Assembly (NCBI RefSeq): GCF_052055485.1
Contig: NZ_CP197171.1
Location: 3,935,371-3,999,370, forward strand
Length of the DNA stretch: 64,000 nucleotides
From: Amphibacillus sp052055485
Lineage (GTDB): Bacteria > Bacillota > Bacilli > Bacillales > Amphibacillaceae
Direction: 5' to 3'
Each line of letters begins with the position of its first letter. Position 1 is the stretch's first letter. The position numbers and the translations under genes were made by a program. Below, piece after piece: positions 56,499 to 64,000 of this stretch. The notes below the pieces were generated by a model. The model was not told the DNA's origin. It did no database searches and saw only the letters and a list, made by a program, of their open reading frames with translations.

Positions 56499-56988
56499 CT
56501 TTATCCTCCTGTTGCTTGTCTCTATCTGCCATTATAACAGATTTTTTCGTCTGAATTGGGCTGCTCATTTTGATAACAATCAAGTTTTACATGAATATTC
56601 ATAGTACAATTCTATTTATTCATATATACGATAAATCCAAAAGTTTTTTGAATATATATTCAGAAAATTTTTAAAATATATTTTTCAATACATTTCTTTC
56701 TAATCCATGGGGGCTAAGCCTACGGAACGTAGATTACACAATGGGGTCATTGACGATTTCATTCCACTTTGGTTAAGATTTACTTATTGTCCTCTTACCC
56801 AAATATTCAGTTGGACAAACGAGTCAGCTTCTATCAGTTGCTTCCCCTCACTGATAACACTTGTCATATTCTTGAGCGAAAGGCTGACATCCATTAATTT
56901 AATCGAGTAGATGACTAGCCATTAACTGGCTAGTCGACCTCTCACATCAAAAAAGTGACATCATTTAAGATGCCACTTTTCTTTAATA
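56499..56988. other. Intergenic region with hairpins
   Basis: Contains GACTAGCCA/TGGCTAGTC (56913-56935) and the clpE terminator (56949-56980). A 67-codon plus-strand frame at 56707 lacks a ribosome binding site and is not convincing. No other gene. Confidence 0.45.
56949..56980 (-). terminator. clpE terminator
   Basis: On the minus strand AAAAGTGGCATC pairs with GATGTCACTTTT and is followed by TTGATG. It lies 9 bp past the stop. Confidence 0.8.
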
Positions 56989-59109
56989 TTATCCTTTTGT
57001 TACGACAATTTGATCATCAATCAATTGAACATCAATCTTAGCAACATCAGCTTCATCTAATAACAAATCAGTTATACCATCCTCTACTGTTTCTTGAATT
57101 ACACGTCTTAATGGACGAGCTCCGAAGTCTGGATTATAACCTTTCTTAGCTAAAAACTGTTTCGCTTCAGTTGTAATCGCTAATTGATAATTCTGTTCTT
57201 CCAATTGCTCGATAAGTTCATCGAGCATAAGATCAACGATTTTGACTAAATCTTCAGTAGCCAATCCGCTAAAGGTAATGATTGAATCAAAGCGATTGAG
57301 AAACTCTGGTTTGAAATAGTCACGTAAGTTTTCTAATGTTGAAACTGCCTCATTTTGATCTTTCGTAAAGCCAACATGGTTTTCTTTAAAACTTGTTCCG
57401 GCATTACTAGTCATAATGATCACTGTATCTTTAAAGCTTACTGTTCGACCATGCGAATCGGTTAAATGTCCGTCTTCCATGATTTGCAAGAACATATGCT
57501 GAACATCAGGATGAGCTTTCTCAATTTCATCTAATAAAATAAGACTGTAAGGTTTGCGACGTACCTTCTCAGTGAGTTGCCCAGCTTCTTCATGACCAAC
57601 GTAGCCTGGAGGAGAACCAATTATTTTTGATACCGTATGTCTCTCCATATATTCACTCATATCAAGACGAATTAACGCATCTCTAGTACCAAATAATTCT
57701 TCTGCTAAAACTTTAGCTAATTCTGTTTTACCAACACCTGTTGGGCCAACAAATAAAAATGAACCGATTGGACGATCAGCAGATTTTAACCCTGCTCGAC
57801 TACGGCGAATCGCTTTGGCTACTTTTTCTACTGCATGATCTTGACCAATCACCTTCGCTGTTAGCTGATCGTGTAAATTGCGCATTTTTGTTTGTTCATC
57901 AGCTTGCATTTTCTTCACTGGAATACCTGTTTTCTCCTCAATAATCGTTTGAATCTCTTGAACAGACACCTCTGTCGTTGGTGCATCTTCTGCTTCTTCT
58001 AATTGTTTTTCTAATTTCAACTCTTGATGACGTAAATTGGCGGCTGTTTCATAATCTTCTTGCTCAGCTGCCCGTTGTTTTTCCTCAGCAATTTCTGCTA
58101 AACGTGTTTCAATTGTTGTTTTATCGGATTCTGCATGAAGTAAATTTAATCGTGCACCTGACTCATCAATTAAATCAATCGCTTTATCCGGTAAATATCG
58201 ATCCTGAATATAACGTTTTGATAGATAAACCGCTTGTTCAATCACTTCATCACTATAGCTGACATGATGATACTTTTCATAACGATCCTTTATCCCTTGC
58301 AAAATTTGAATCGTTTGATCAACAGTTGGCTCTTTTACAATAATCGGCTGTAAACGTCGTTCAAGAGCAGCGTCTTTTTCAATTTGACGGTATTCTTTTA
58401 ACGTTGTTGCACCAATTAGTTGTAGTTCACCACGTGCTAAAACAGGTTTTAAAATGTTTCCAGCATCCATTTGGGAGCCTTCAGCTGTACCTGCGCCAAC
58501 TAATAAGTGAATTTCATCAACAAATAAAATTACATCGCTTCGTTCTTTTAATTCTTGAATCAGTTGCTTCATTCGCTCTTCAAACTGACCTCGAATACCT
58601 GTATTCGCAATTAATGAAGCGACATCTAACAGATACAATTTCTTATTTTTTAATTTATTTGGTACTTGTCCTTCAACTATTTTTAAAGCTAATCCTTCTG
58701 CAATAGCTGTTTTACCAACGCCGGGTTCACCGATCAGCACAGGGTTATTCTTGTTTCGACGATTTAAGGTTTCAGTAACTCGCTTCACCTCTTGGTCACG
58801 ACCAATGACTGGATCAATTAAACCAGCGCGAGCAGCATCTGTTACATTGCGACCCAGTTGATCTAATAATCCTCCGCCACCCTGCTCAGCTTCTGTTCGA
58901 ACGCGTTGACCTTGTCCTTGATTGGAACTAGCAGTGAAACCATCAAACGGATGATTTCCTGTGCTGCCAAAAAAGCCTGAAGGGTTCATTGATTGTTGCT
59001 TTATTTCAGCGAAGCACGTTTCACATAAGTGAACGTTCTCGGTACGTTGATTGATTCGAAGGGTTAGATTAACTGTTGCGGGACGTGTTTGACATTTTTG
59101 ACATTTCAT
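56989..59109 (-). CDS. clpE: ATP-dependent Clp protease ATP-binding subunit ClpE
   Basis: A 706-residue HSP100 unfoldase that feeds substrates to ClpP. The N-terminal zinc finger (Cys 3, 6, 29 and 32: MKCQKC and LCETC) distinguishes ClpE from ClpC. NBD1 has GEPGVGKTAIAEG and ILFVDEIHLL. A UVR-like middle region (EDYETAANLRHQELKLEKQL) follows. NBD2 has GPTGVGKTELAKVL and LILLDEIEKAH, then the D2-small domain. In B. subtilis ClpE is heat-induced and helps destroy the repressor CtsR; two CtsR boxes lie upstream here. ATG at 59109 behind GGAGGAAAG. Confidence 0.95.
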   Translation of the reverse strand: MKCQKCQTRPATVNLTLRINQRTENVHLCETCFAEIKQQSMNPSGFFGSTGNHPFDGFTASSNQGQGQRVRTEAEQGGGGLLDQLGRNVTDAARAGLIDPVIGRDQEVKRVTETLNRRNKNNPVLIGEPGVGKTAIAEGLALKIVEGQVPNKLKNKKLYLLDVASLIANTGIRGQFEERMKQLIQELKERSDVILFVDEIHLLVGAGTAEGSQMDAGNILKPVLARGELQLIGATTLKEYRQIEKDAALERRLQPIIVKEPTVDQTIQILQGIKDRYEKYHHVSYSDEVIEQAVYLSKRYIQDRYLPDKAIDLIDESGARLNLLHAESDKTTIETRLAEIAEEKQRAAEQEDYETAANLRHQELKLEKQLEEAEDAPTTEVSVQEIQTIIEEKTGIPVKKMQADEQTKMRNLHDQLTAKVIGQDHAVEKVAKAIRRSRAGLKSADRPIGSFLFVGPTGVGKTELAKVLAEELFGTRDALIRLDMSEYMERHTVSKIIGSPPGYVGHEEAGQLTEKVRRKPYSLILLDEIEKAHPDVQHMFLQIMEDGHLTDSHGRTVSFKDTVIIMTSNAGTSFKENHVGFTKDQNEAVSTLENLRDYFKPEFLNRFDSIITFSGLATEDLVKIVDLMLDELIEQLEEQNYQLAITTEAKQFLAKKGYNPDFGARPLRRVIQETVEDGITDLLLDEADVAKIDVQLIDDQIVVTKG

Positions 59110-59131
59110 AATTTACTTTCCTCCTTTTATC

Positions 59132-59148
59132 CTTGACTAACTTTGACC
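59132..59148. promoter_or_regulatory. CtsR box 2 of clpE
   Basis: On the minus strand GGTCAAA-GTT-AGTCAAG, the heptad repeat with 3-nt spacing bound by CtsR, between promoter and start codon. Confidence 0.75.
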
Positions 59149-59160
59149 TTTCATATTTAT

Positions 59161-59189
59161 AGTATACTTTGACCTTGTTTGACTTTCAA
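59161..59189 (-). promoter_or_regulatory. clpE promoter with CtsR box 1
   Basis: Minus-strand TTGAAA (59184-59189) and TATACT (59161-59166) with a 17-bp spacer. The spacer is filled by AGTCAAA-CAA-GGTCAAA (59168-59184), a strong CtsR box, so bound CtsR would block RNA polymerase. Confidence 0.85.
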
Positions 59190-59190
59190 G

Positions 59191-59808
59191 TATTTTGCTT
59201 TCTTTTTTTTAAAAAAATTCTCATCCTTGCATATATCAGCACAAGTTTCGATGTTCCATAGAATGTGGAACCTTAGGCAAAGATCATTTGAATCGATTAG
59301 TTTTCCTTATCCTTTGATCAAACTGATTTCCTAGTTAAAATCATTACCTAAAGTGAAAAATAAAACGAAACTCCAATCAGTGGGAGTATTCGCTCTTCTC
59401 TCACTGATTGAGTTTGGAATTGGGACTCAGAATAAATAAGCCACTTATTCTTACACGATCAAAGAAATAAAAGATTTTATTGGCGATCGTCTAAGTCAAA
59501 CGATAGCATTCGCCAGAAAGACTTGTAGATAAGCCAAGACTCGATGAGATGTATTTTGTTTTAGAGAACCAAATTCGCTATAAAGACTTGGCGATTAACC
59601 AAGTCTTGGTAACATTGCAGATACTTCGTAGCTTTCCTTAGTGCGGTTACTCACTTCACTGAAGGGATTTGCAGTTACTCGCCCCATCGAACTCCCTTGT
59701 TGCCCCGAGTTTTACGGACGGTATCTATGATAAATTGTTATCAATCAGACGAGACCATTTACCTTCGCTTATGTTATGATAGATTTATTAATAAGGAGGC
59801 GGTTTGAA
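59191..59808. other. Intergenic region with repeat copy
   Basis: Mostly the repeat at 59361-59734. 59191-59360 shows nothing recognisable besides AT-rich DNA. A ribosome binding site (AAGGAGG) for the next gene lies at 59793. Confidence 0.5.
59361..59734 (+). repeat. Intergenic repeat family, 374-bp copy
   Basis: Starts TAAAACGAAACTCCAATCAG and ends GAGTTTTACGGACGGTATCT then ATGATAAA. The start folds as CAATCAGTGGGAG/CTCTCACTGATTG. It contains GACTTGGCGATTAACCAAGTC-like hairpin text and a segment (ATCAAAGAAATAAAAGATTT and onward) also found in the copy at 63880. Confidence 0.75.
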
Positions 59809-61125
59809 ATGAAATGTACGATTCAAAGTCAAAAGAAACAAGCCACATTAGTCGTTAAGCGATTAGTCCTTTATCAAAACTGTAAACTCATCCATGCTCA
59901 AGGTCGATCCGGTCAAGACTATTATTTAATTTTCCATAAAAATCGCTACATCAATACAATAAAAGTAACTGAACTTAAAATAGACTCCTTTATTTCTAAA
60001 GCAATCGAACAGGGTTTGATTGTGTCGGCTCCTCACCATGCCATCTATTCACTTATTAATCAACAAGTTTTCTCATGTTTACCACTCGATAAAATGGTTC
60101 ACCATGCTGAAAATCATCCAAAGCAACTAGAACAAGTCATTATTCTTTCTTATTTTGATCAATATATTGCAAAAGAAAAAATTATCAATCTCTTTATTGA
60201 GACTTTCCGCAATCACAGACGTAACGGTAAATTACAACAGGCCTATCAGGTCCTCACTATACTTGAAGATTATGCACCTGAAAATCAATTTGCTCGTGAT
60301 ATCCTTACTTCGTTAACTTTTCAAGGCTATCAATCAGACAATCAAGAATACTTTGCTTTTAATCCACTTCAATCCGATATATTAGAGAAAACATACCTGA
60401 AAAACAAACGCCACTTAGAAATCAGTATATTAAGTACAGTTAATCTGCTTAATGAGTATTCTGATGACCAATGGCAACTTTTTCATCACACCTTATCAGA
60501 CTACCCAATAGATATTCAAGCCAAAACACTTTTTCAACTGTTAAAACAAAAACCCAGCTTAATTGAACAAAAAACGTTCGCAAAAGCACTCCTTAAATAT
60601 GCAAATGTCAAGCAGTTTTTAAGTATTGTCTTAAAACCAGAGTATCCTCACTCCATTGATCCAACTATCTTTATCGAACAGCTAGAGCAAGCCAGTCAAG
60701 ACGAGCATCTCGCTATTTTTAACAAAAAACAAAAGCCATTTATTGATCGAATCACCTCATTTCCAATCGAAGATAAAGAAAAAGCAACTCGATTGATTAT
60801 TGAATCTGCCATCCAAATCACCCCCATTGATGAGGTTCTAAAATGGTTGGATGCTTTTGAGGATACCTTTTCTTTTTACAACCAATTGCTAACCATCAAA
60901 AAGCTAGTAGAAAATCCAGACCAACAAGAGAAACTTGCTGAATTCTACCAACGTTTTAACCATCGGGACGGGGCTATTGAATGTTTAAAATGGGAGGCTG
61001 AACTCTATCCTACAAAAGAATCTGTTCATAAGAAATTGATTAAACTGTTAAAAGAAACAAATCAAAATGAAGAAGCCGATGCTTATCAAGAACAATGGAT
61101 CCAACAAACCAAATATTCAACTTAA
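59809..61125 (+). CDS. Hypothetical protein with helical repeat C-terminus
   Basis: A 438-residue soluble protein I cannot assign. Residues 1-55 are basic and strand-rich (KKQATLVVKRLVLYQNC), looking like a small beta domain. From about 60 on the sequence is almost all helical, and the last about 120 residues (LKWLDAFEDTFSFYNQLLTIKKL, then LAEFYQRFNHRDGAIECLKWEAELYPTKESV) resemble tetratricopeptide-like helix pairs. The start at 59809 follows AAGGAGGCGG; the frame extends further upstream but without a ribosome binding site. Single gene; no functional clue from neighbours. Confidence 0.7.
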   Translation: MKCTIQSQKKQATLVVKRLVLYQNCKLIHAQGRSGQDYYLIFHKNRYINTIKVTELKIDSFISKAIEQGLIVSAPHHAIYSLINQQVFSCLPLDKMVHHAENHPKQLEQVIILSYFDQYIAKEKIINLFIETFRNHRRNGKLQQAYQVLTILEDYAPENQFARDILTSLTFQGYQSDNQEYFAFNPLQSDILEKTYLKNKRHLEISILSTVNLLNEYSDDQWQLFHHTLSDYPIDIQAKTLFQLLKQKPSLIEQKTFAKALLKYANVKQFLSIVLKPEYPHSIDPTIFIEQLEQASQDEHLAIFNKKQKPFIDRITSFPIEDKEKATRLIIESAIQITPIDEVLKWLDAFEDTFSFYNQLLTIKKLVENPDQQEKLAEFYQRFNHRDGAIECLKWEAELYPTKESVHKKLIKLLKETNQNEEADAYQEQWIQQTKYST

Positions 61126-61190
61126 TATTAACTATAAAGATTTATGCAGGGAAGTTAAGAATAAATTGAGAAAGGCGTACAGAAATTAAT

Positions 61191-61241
61191 GAACTTGATT
61201 GTATTTTCCTAAACTTGATTGCAAATCAGCGAACTTGATTG
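61191..61241. repeat. Short direct repeats, 20-bp period
   Basis: AACTTGATTG occurs at 61192, 61212 and 61232, exactly 20 bp apart, with partly conserved sequence between. No gene overlaps. Confidence 0.7.
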
Positions 61242-61282
61242 TATTTCGCTGAGCTTTAATTCCTGTCAAAAATATAAATAAT

Positions 61283-61312
61283 CAGCCCCTACTTAAGTAA
61301 ATGCAGGGGCTG
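61283..61312 (-). terminator. pdaA terminator
   Basis: CAGCCCCT and AGGGGCTG arms around a 14-nt loop, 11 bp past the pdaA stop; T-rich sequence follows on the minus strand. Confidence 0.75.
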
Positions 61313-61322
61313 TTGGATACTA

Positions 61323-62117
61323 CTATTTTAATTGTTCAAGGGGATCTAAGAGTATATCTTTTAGGACTAAATCATCTAAGGATTTAAACGTGTAACCTTG
61401 TTCTTTAAATTCTTTGATTAAATGGCTTAGTGCTTGCGCATTATCTTCATTCACTGTGTGTAGCAGGATAATTGCTCCAGGGTGGAGTTGATCAACAACT
61501 TGCTGATAGGCTGACTCCCACCCTTTTTGCTGATCACTATGCCAATCAACAAAGGCAAGTGACCAAAACATATGAATATAACCTAGTTCATTTCCCCATT
61601 TTATTGTCTGTTCATTAAAGACCCCTCTTGGTGGACGGAGATAGTGCAGCTTTTCAATTCCAGTTAATTTTTCTATTGCTCGATCTAAATCATTTAATTC
61701 TTCTGCTAATTTTTCTTTAGTTAAATCAGTAAAATCAGGATGGTGATATGAATGATTACCGAGCAAATGACCATCATCTGCTATTCGTTTAATTATCTCT
61801 GGTGCACTTCTAGCATAATGACCCGTGACAAAGAAAGTTGCCGGCACTTGCTCTTCTTTTAAAACATCCAAAATACCTTCTGTATAACCCGCTTCGTAGC
61901 CATTGTCAAAAGTCAAATAGATATTCTTCTCACCTGATTTATCTAGATAATAGCCACCATGCTGCTCTAATATTTCACCGTACTTTCCAACTTCAGGTGG
62001 TTGATTACTCGCGCCTTTTTTGTAACCCCAACCATAAGCATAACTAACACTTGGCAGCATTAGACAAGCTATCATTAATACAATTATCATTTGCCATAAT
62101 TTCTGCAAAGAGATCAC
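61323..62117 (-). CDS. pdaA: Delta-lactam-biosynthetic de-N-acetylase PdaA
   Basis: A 264-residue secreted polysaccharide deacetylase. It has an N-terminal signal peptide/anchor (about 8-28). IYLTFDNGYEAGYT is motif 1 (TFDNG, as in PdaA rather than the usual TFDDG). LGNHSYHHPDF is the metal-binding HxxxH motif, and RPPRGVFN and ILLHTVN complete the active site. In B. subtilis PdaA removes the acetyl group from N-acetylmuramic acid to allow muramic delta-lactam formation in spore cortex, required for germination. Start at 62117; the gene is monocistronic. Confidence 0.92.
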   Translation of the reverse strand: MISLQKLWQMIIVLMIACLMLPSVSYAYGWGYKKGASNQPPEVGKYGEILEQHGGYYLDKSGEKNIYLTFDNGYEAGYTEGILDVLKEEQVPATFFVTGHYARSAPEIIKRIADDGHLLGNHSYHHPDFTDLTKEKLAEELNDLDRAIEKLTGIEKLHYLRPPRGVFNEQTIKWGNELGYIHMFWSLAFVDWHSDQQKGWESAYQQVVDQLHPGAIILLHTVNEDNAQALSHLIKEFKEQGYTFKSLDDLVLKDILLDPLEQLK

Positions 62118-62417
62118 CCACTTTTTTTGTTAGTTTACCAAAAGAGCACTTTTTTTATTCAATTCATTTAGTTAACTATGAGAAGGCTGTGTCTATTATC
62201 AGCGATTGAAAAAGTTATCATTGATTTGACAGTTACAATAAAGTCATTTACGCTATAAACACAAGATGACTATCCCCTTTTTAGTTTTGATATATAGAAA
62301 GAAAGTAGTGTGATTCTGGATCGCTAAAAAGGATTACCTATCATGACATTGGTTTGCTAATCTGAATGGGGACAGATTTTTTAGCCAAATATTAAGCGAG
62401 AAAGGAATAAGCAAATT
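62118..62417. other. Intergenic region between divergent genes
   Basis: 300 bp of AT-rich DNA between pdaA and the NusG-domain gene. No clear promoter, repeat or small frame stands out. Confidence 0.4.
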
Positions 62418-62825
62418 ATGTGGTCTATGTTAAAAAAACAAATGAAGCCAATGGACTTTGTTGTTATTATATTCTTCGTTATCCTTTCATTTATACCACT
62501 GCTATGGTTTAATGTTCACCATGCTAGCCCATCACAAGATCATACTGTTGCTGTCATTTCAATAGATGGTGAGGTGGTGGATGAGTTTGTTCTGTCTGAA
62601 GATACCCCACACCAGGAAGTCACTTACTATCCAAATGAAGGGCAATATAACATTATTGAAATAGATGGACCGCGTATTCGGGTGAAAGAAGATAACAGTC
62701 CAGACCAAATTGCAGTGCAGACAAGCTGGATTGAGCGTCCAGGACAAACAAGCATCTGCTTGCCACACCGTTTGATTATTGAAATCAAGGGAACAAGTGA
62801 TTATGATGATGACGTGATTTATTAA
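62418..62825 (+). CDS. NusG domain II-containing membrane protein
   Basis: A 135-residue protein with one transmembrane segment (about 14-33, VVIIFFVILSFIPLLWFNV) and an extracytoplasmic domain. HTVAVISIDGEVVDEFVLSED, YNIIEIDGPRIRVKEDNSPDQIAVQTSWIERPGQTSICLPHRLIIEIKG is the NusG_II (domain II) family pattern. It is unrelated in role to the transcription factor NusG; the function is unknown. ATG at 62418 behind GAAAGGAA. Confidence 0.85.
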   Translation: MWSMLKKQMKPMDFVVIIFFVILSFIPLLWFNVHHASPSQDHTVAVISIDGEVVDEFVLSEDTPHQEVTYYPNEGQYNIIEIDGPRIRVKEDNSPDQIAVQTSWIERPGQTSICLPHRLIIEIKGTSDYDDDVIY

Positions 62826-62922
62826 TAGGTTAATAAATCACTTTTTTATTCTCGATGAATTTGTTCGAAATATTCAATCAATCATGTTATACTAAATAAA
62901 AATTTTTCTTGGGGGATGTGTC

Positions 62923-63786
62923 ATGAACTTCAGTTGGGAGCGACTTTCAGAAATTTTAACGTTAATTTACGAAAGTGATATCGCTCAAATCATAATCGGT
63001 GGTTTAATTATTCTAGCGCTTATGCTTTTTCTCAAACGCATAATCAGATCTGTCTTTTCACGCGGAAAATTAATGGATCGACAAGAATCAGATACGATTG
63101 AATCATTGATTAATTCTATTATAAAATATGTAGCCGGCATTGGTTTTATCTTTTACGCTTTGACTGTCCTTGGATTGGAAGTAGGCAGTGCGTTAGCTGG
63201 TGCTGGGGTACTCGGTATTATCATTGGTTTTGGTGCCCAAAGCTTGATCCAAGATTTATTAGCCGGTTTATTTATCGTCTATGAAAAACAACTTAAAAAA
63301 GGAGATTGGATTCTAATTAATAATCTCCATTCTGGGACAGTTGAGGGAATTGGATTTCGAATCTTAAAGCTACGCAAATGGACTGGAGAGCTTCTAACCA
63401 TTAATAACGGGCAGGTTCAAACCATAGAAAATTATAATGATGGTGAAATGCAACTCGTTGAAACCATTACCACAAGCTTTTATCAAAACCCTGCTGAAGT
63501 TATACAGGTTTTAGAAGAGGTCTGTGTCGTTCTAAATCAAAAATTAGGTAATGAACTTAAAAAAGATTTGAATGGTGAACCGATTCAACCATACAAATTT
63601 ATTGGTACAGGATCGTTAAATGATAATTATCGTGGATACAGTTATCAGATCATTGGGCTTTGTAATGATAAGACTTATTTCCAAACAGCTCGTGATGCGA
63701 GAAGTATAATTGCTCAACACCTATACGATCACAACATAAGAATGCCGGAACAACCGATTTTAATAAAAGAACAGCAAAACGATTAA
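62923..63786 (+). CDS. MscS-family mechanosensitive ion channel
   Basis: A 287-residue small-conductance mechanosensitive channel, like YkuT of B. subtilis. Three hydrophobic segments: about 18-37, 65-83, and the pore helix with ALAGAGVLGIIIGFGAQSLIQDLLAG (about 92-117), the conserved TM3 signature. KGDWILINNLHSGTVEGIGFRILKLR begins the beta domain. It opens under membrane tension to release solutes after hypo-osmotic shock. ATG at 62923 behind GGGGGATG. Monocistronic. Confidence 0.92.
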   Translation: MNFSWERLSEILTLIYESDIAQIIIGGLIILALMLFLKRIIRSVFSRGKLMDRQESDTIESLINSIIKYVAGIGFIFYALTVLGLEVGSALAGAGVLGIIIGFGAQSLIQDLLAGLFIVYEKQLKKGDWILINNLHSGTVEGIGFRILKLRKWTGELLTINNGQVQTIENYNDGEMQLVETITTSFYQNPAEVIQVLEEVCVVLNQKLGNELKKDLNGEPIQPYKFIGTGSLNDNYRGYSYQIIGLCNDKTYFQTARDARSIIAQHLYDHNIRMPEQPILIKEQQND

Positions 63787-63799
63787 AATACGAACAATT

Positions 63800-63843
63800 G
63801 GCGCATCGTTTTGAGTCCCTTAGCGGATTCAGAACGATGCGCC
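63800..63843 (+). terminator. mscS terminator
   Basis: GGCGCATCGTT and AACGATGCGCC form an 11-bp stem, followed by TAATTTTATT. Confidence 0.8.
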
Positions 63844-63879
63844 TAATTTTATTCATCTAGTCATTCAACTTTTACACAA

Positions 63880-64000
63880 TAAAACGCAACTTCAATCAGT
63901 GGGAGTCCACTGATTAGGACTTAGAATAAGTAAGGCACTTATTCTTGCACGATCAAAGAAATAAAAGATTTTATTGGCGATCGTATAAGTCAAACAATGG
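63880..64000 (+). repeat. Intergenic repeat family, partial copy at window end
   Basis: Starts TAAAACGCAACTTCAATCAG and folds as AATCAGTGG/CCACTGATT. Its interior from GATCAAAGAAATAAAAGA through GGCGATCGT matches the copy at 59361. The right end lies outside the window. Confidence 0.7.

Noticed and set aside
56707..56910. 67-codon plus-strand frame MGAKPTERRL
   Set aside because: No ribosome binding site or family; composition like non-coding DNA.

Overview
The window comes from a low-GC, endospore-forming member of the Bacillaceae. The evidence is an AT-rich chromosome with GGAGG-type ribosome binding sites, a gamma-type small acid-soluble spore protein (sspE), the cortex enzyme PdaA, a B. 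subtilis-like rrn-plus-tRNA block, and PerR, CtsR and NrdR regulatory sites. The gene order recX, yfhP, mutY, sspE, ygaC (Ntdp), ygaE-like transporter, bcp, perR, rRNA operon, tRNA block resembles the B. subtilis rrnD/perR region as I remember it, so this is a conserved backbone interrupted by mobile DNA. I cannot fix the genus from sequence alone.

Layout. 1-3981: a class C-like group II intron, cut by the window edge and itself interrupted by a Recombinase-In-Trio (RIT) element of three overlapping tyrosine recombinases. 4.0-9.3 kb: a lipoprotein, a decayed tRNA-Ser, a cation:proton antiporter with a small PII-like partner, a class I FBP aldolase and a GNAT protein. 9.5-16.3 kb: 14 tRNAs, then 5S, 23S and 16S, all read from the minus strand. 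16.6-18.2 kb: an ISLre2-family insertion sequence. 18.6-24.3 kb: perR, an adenosyltransferase, a 2-hydroxyacid dehydrogenase, bcp, an ArAE-family transporter behind a structured leader, and the Ntdp gene. 25.0-30.4 kb: a second, complete copy of the intron with a RIT inside it. 30.4-36.0 kb: sspE, mutY, yfhP, recX and small regulators. 36.2-43.1 kb: a repeat element, a chemoreceptor and the class I ribonucleotide reductase operon. 43.5-48.3 kb: an SDR enzyme, small orphan proteins, a 52-bp tandem array and tRNA-Ala. 48.3-55.5 kb: an ABC-F protein behind an attenuator, a GPP34 pair, a tandem L7/L12-domain protein and an SdpR/SdpI/YxlEFG-like operon. 55.6-64 kb: a DDAH-family enzyme, clpE with two CtsR sites, an orphan TPR-like protein, pdaA, a NusG domain II protein and an MscS channel.

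The most unusual material is the nested mobile DNA. Two group II introns sit just behind transcription terminators. Each has its reverse transcriptase split at the same QGG motif by a practically identical RIT element, but the two RITs lie in opposite orientations relative to the intron. Other notable items are a modular intergenic repeat family (six copies), the 52-bp array with a 312-bp higher-order period, mutually exclusive leader hairpins before the ABC-F and ArAE genes, paired palindromic operators between an XRE regulator and an orphan gene, and several tRNA fragments. Calls were made by eye from motifs; no database search was run.
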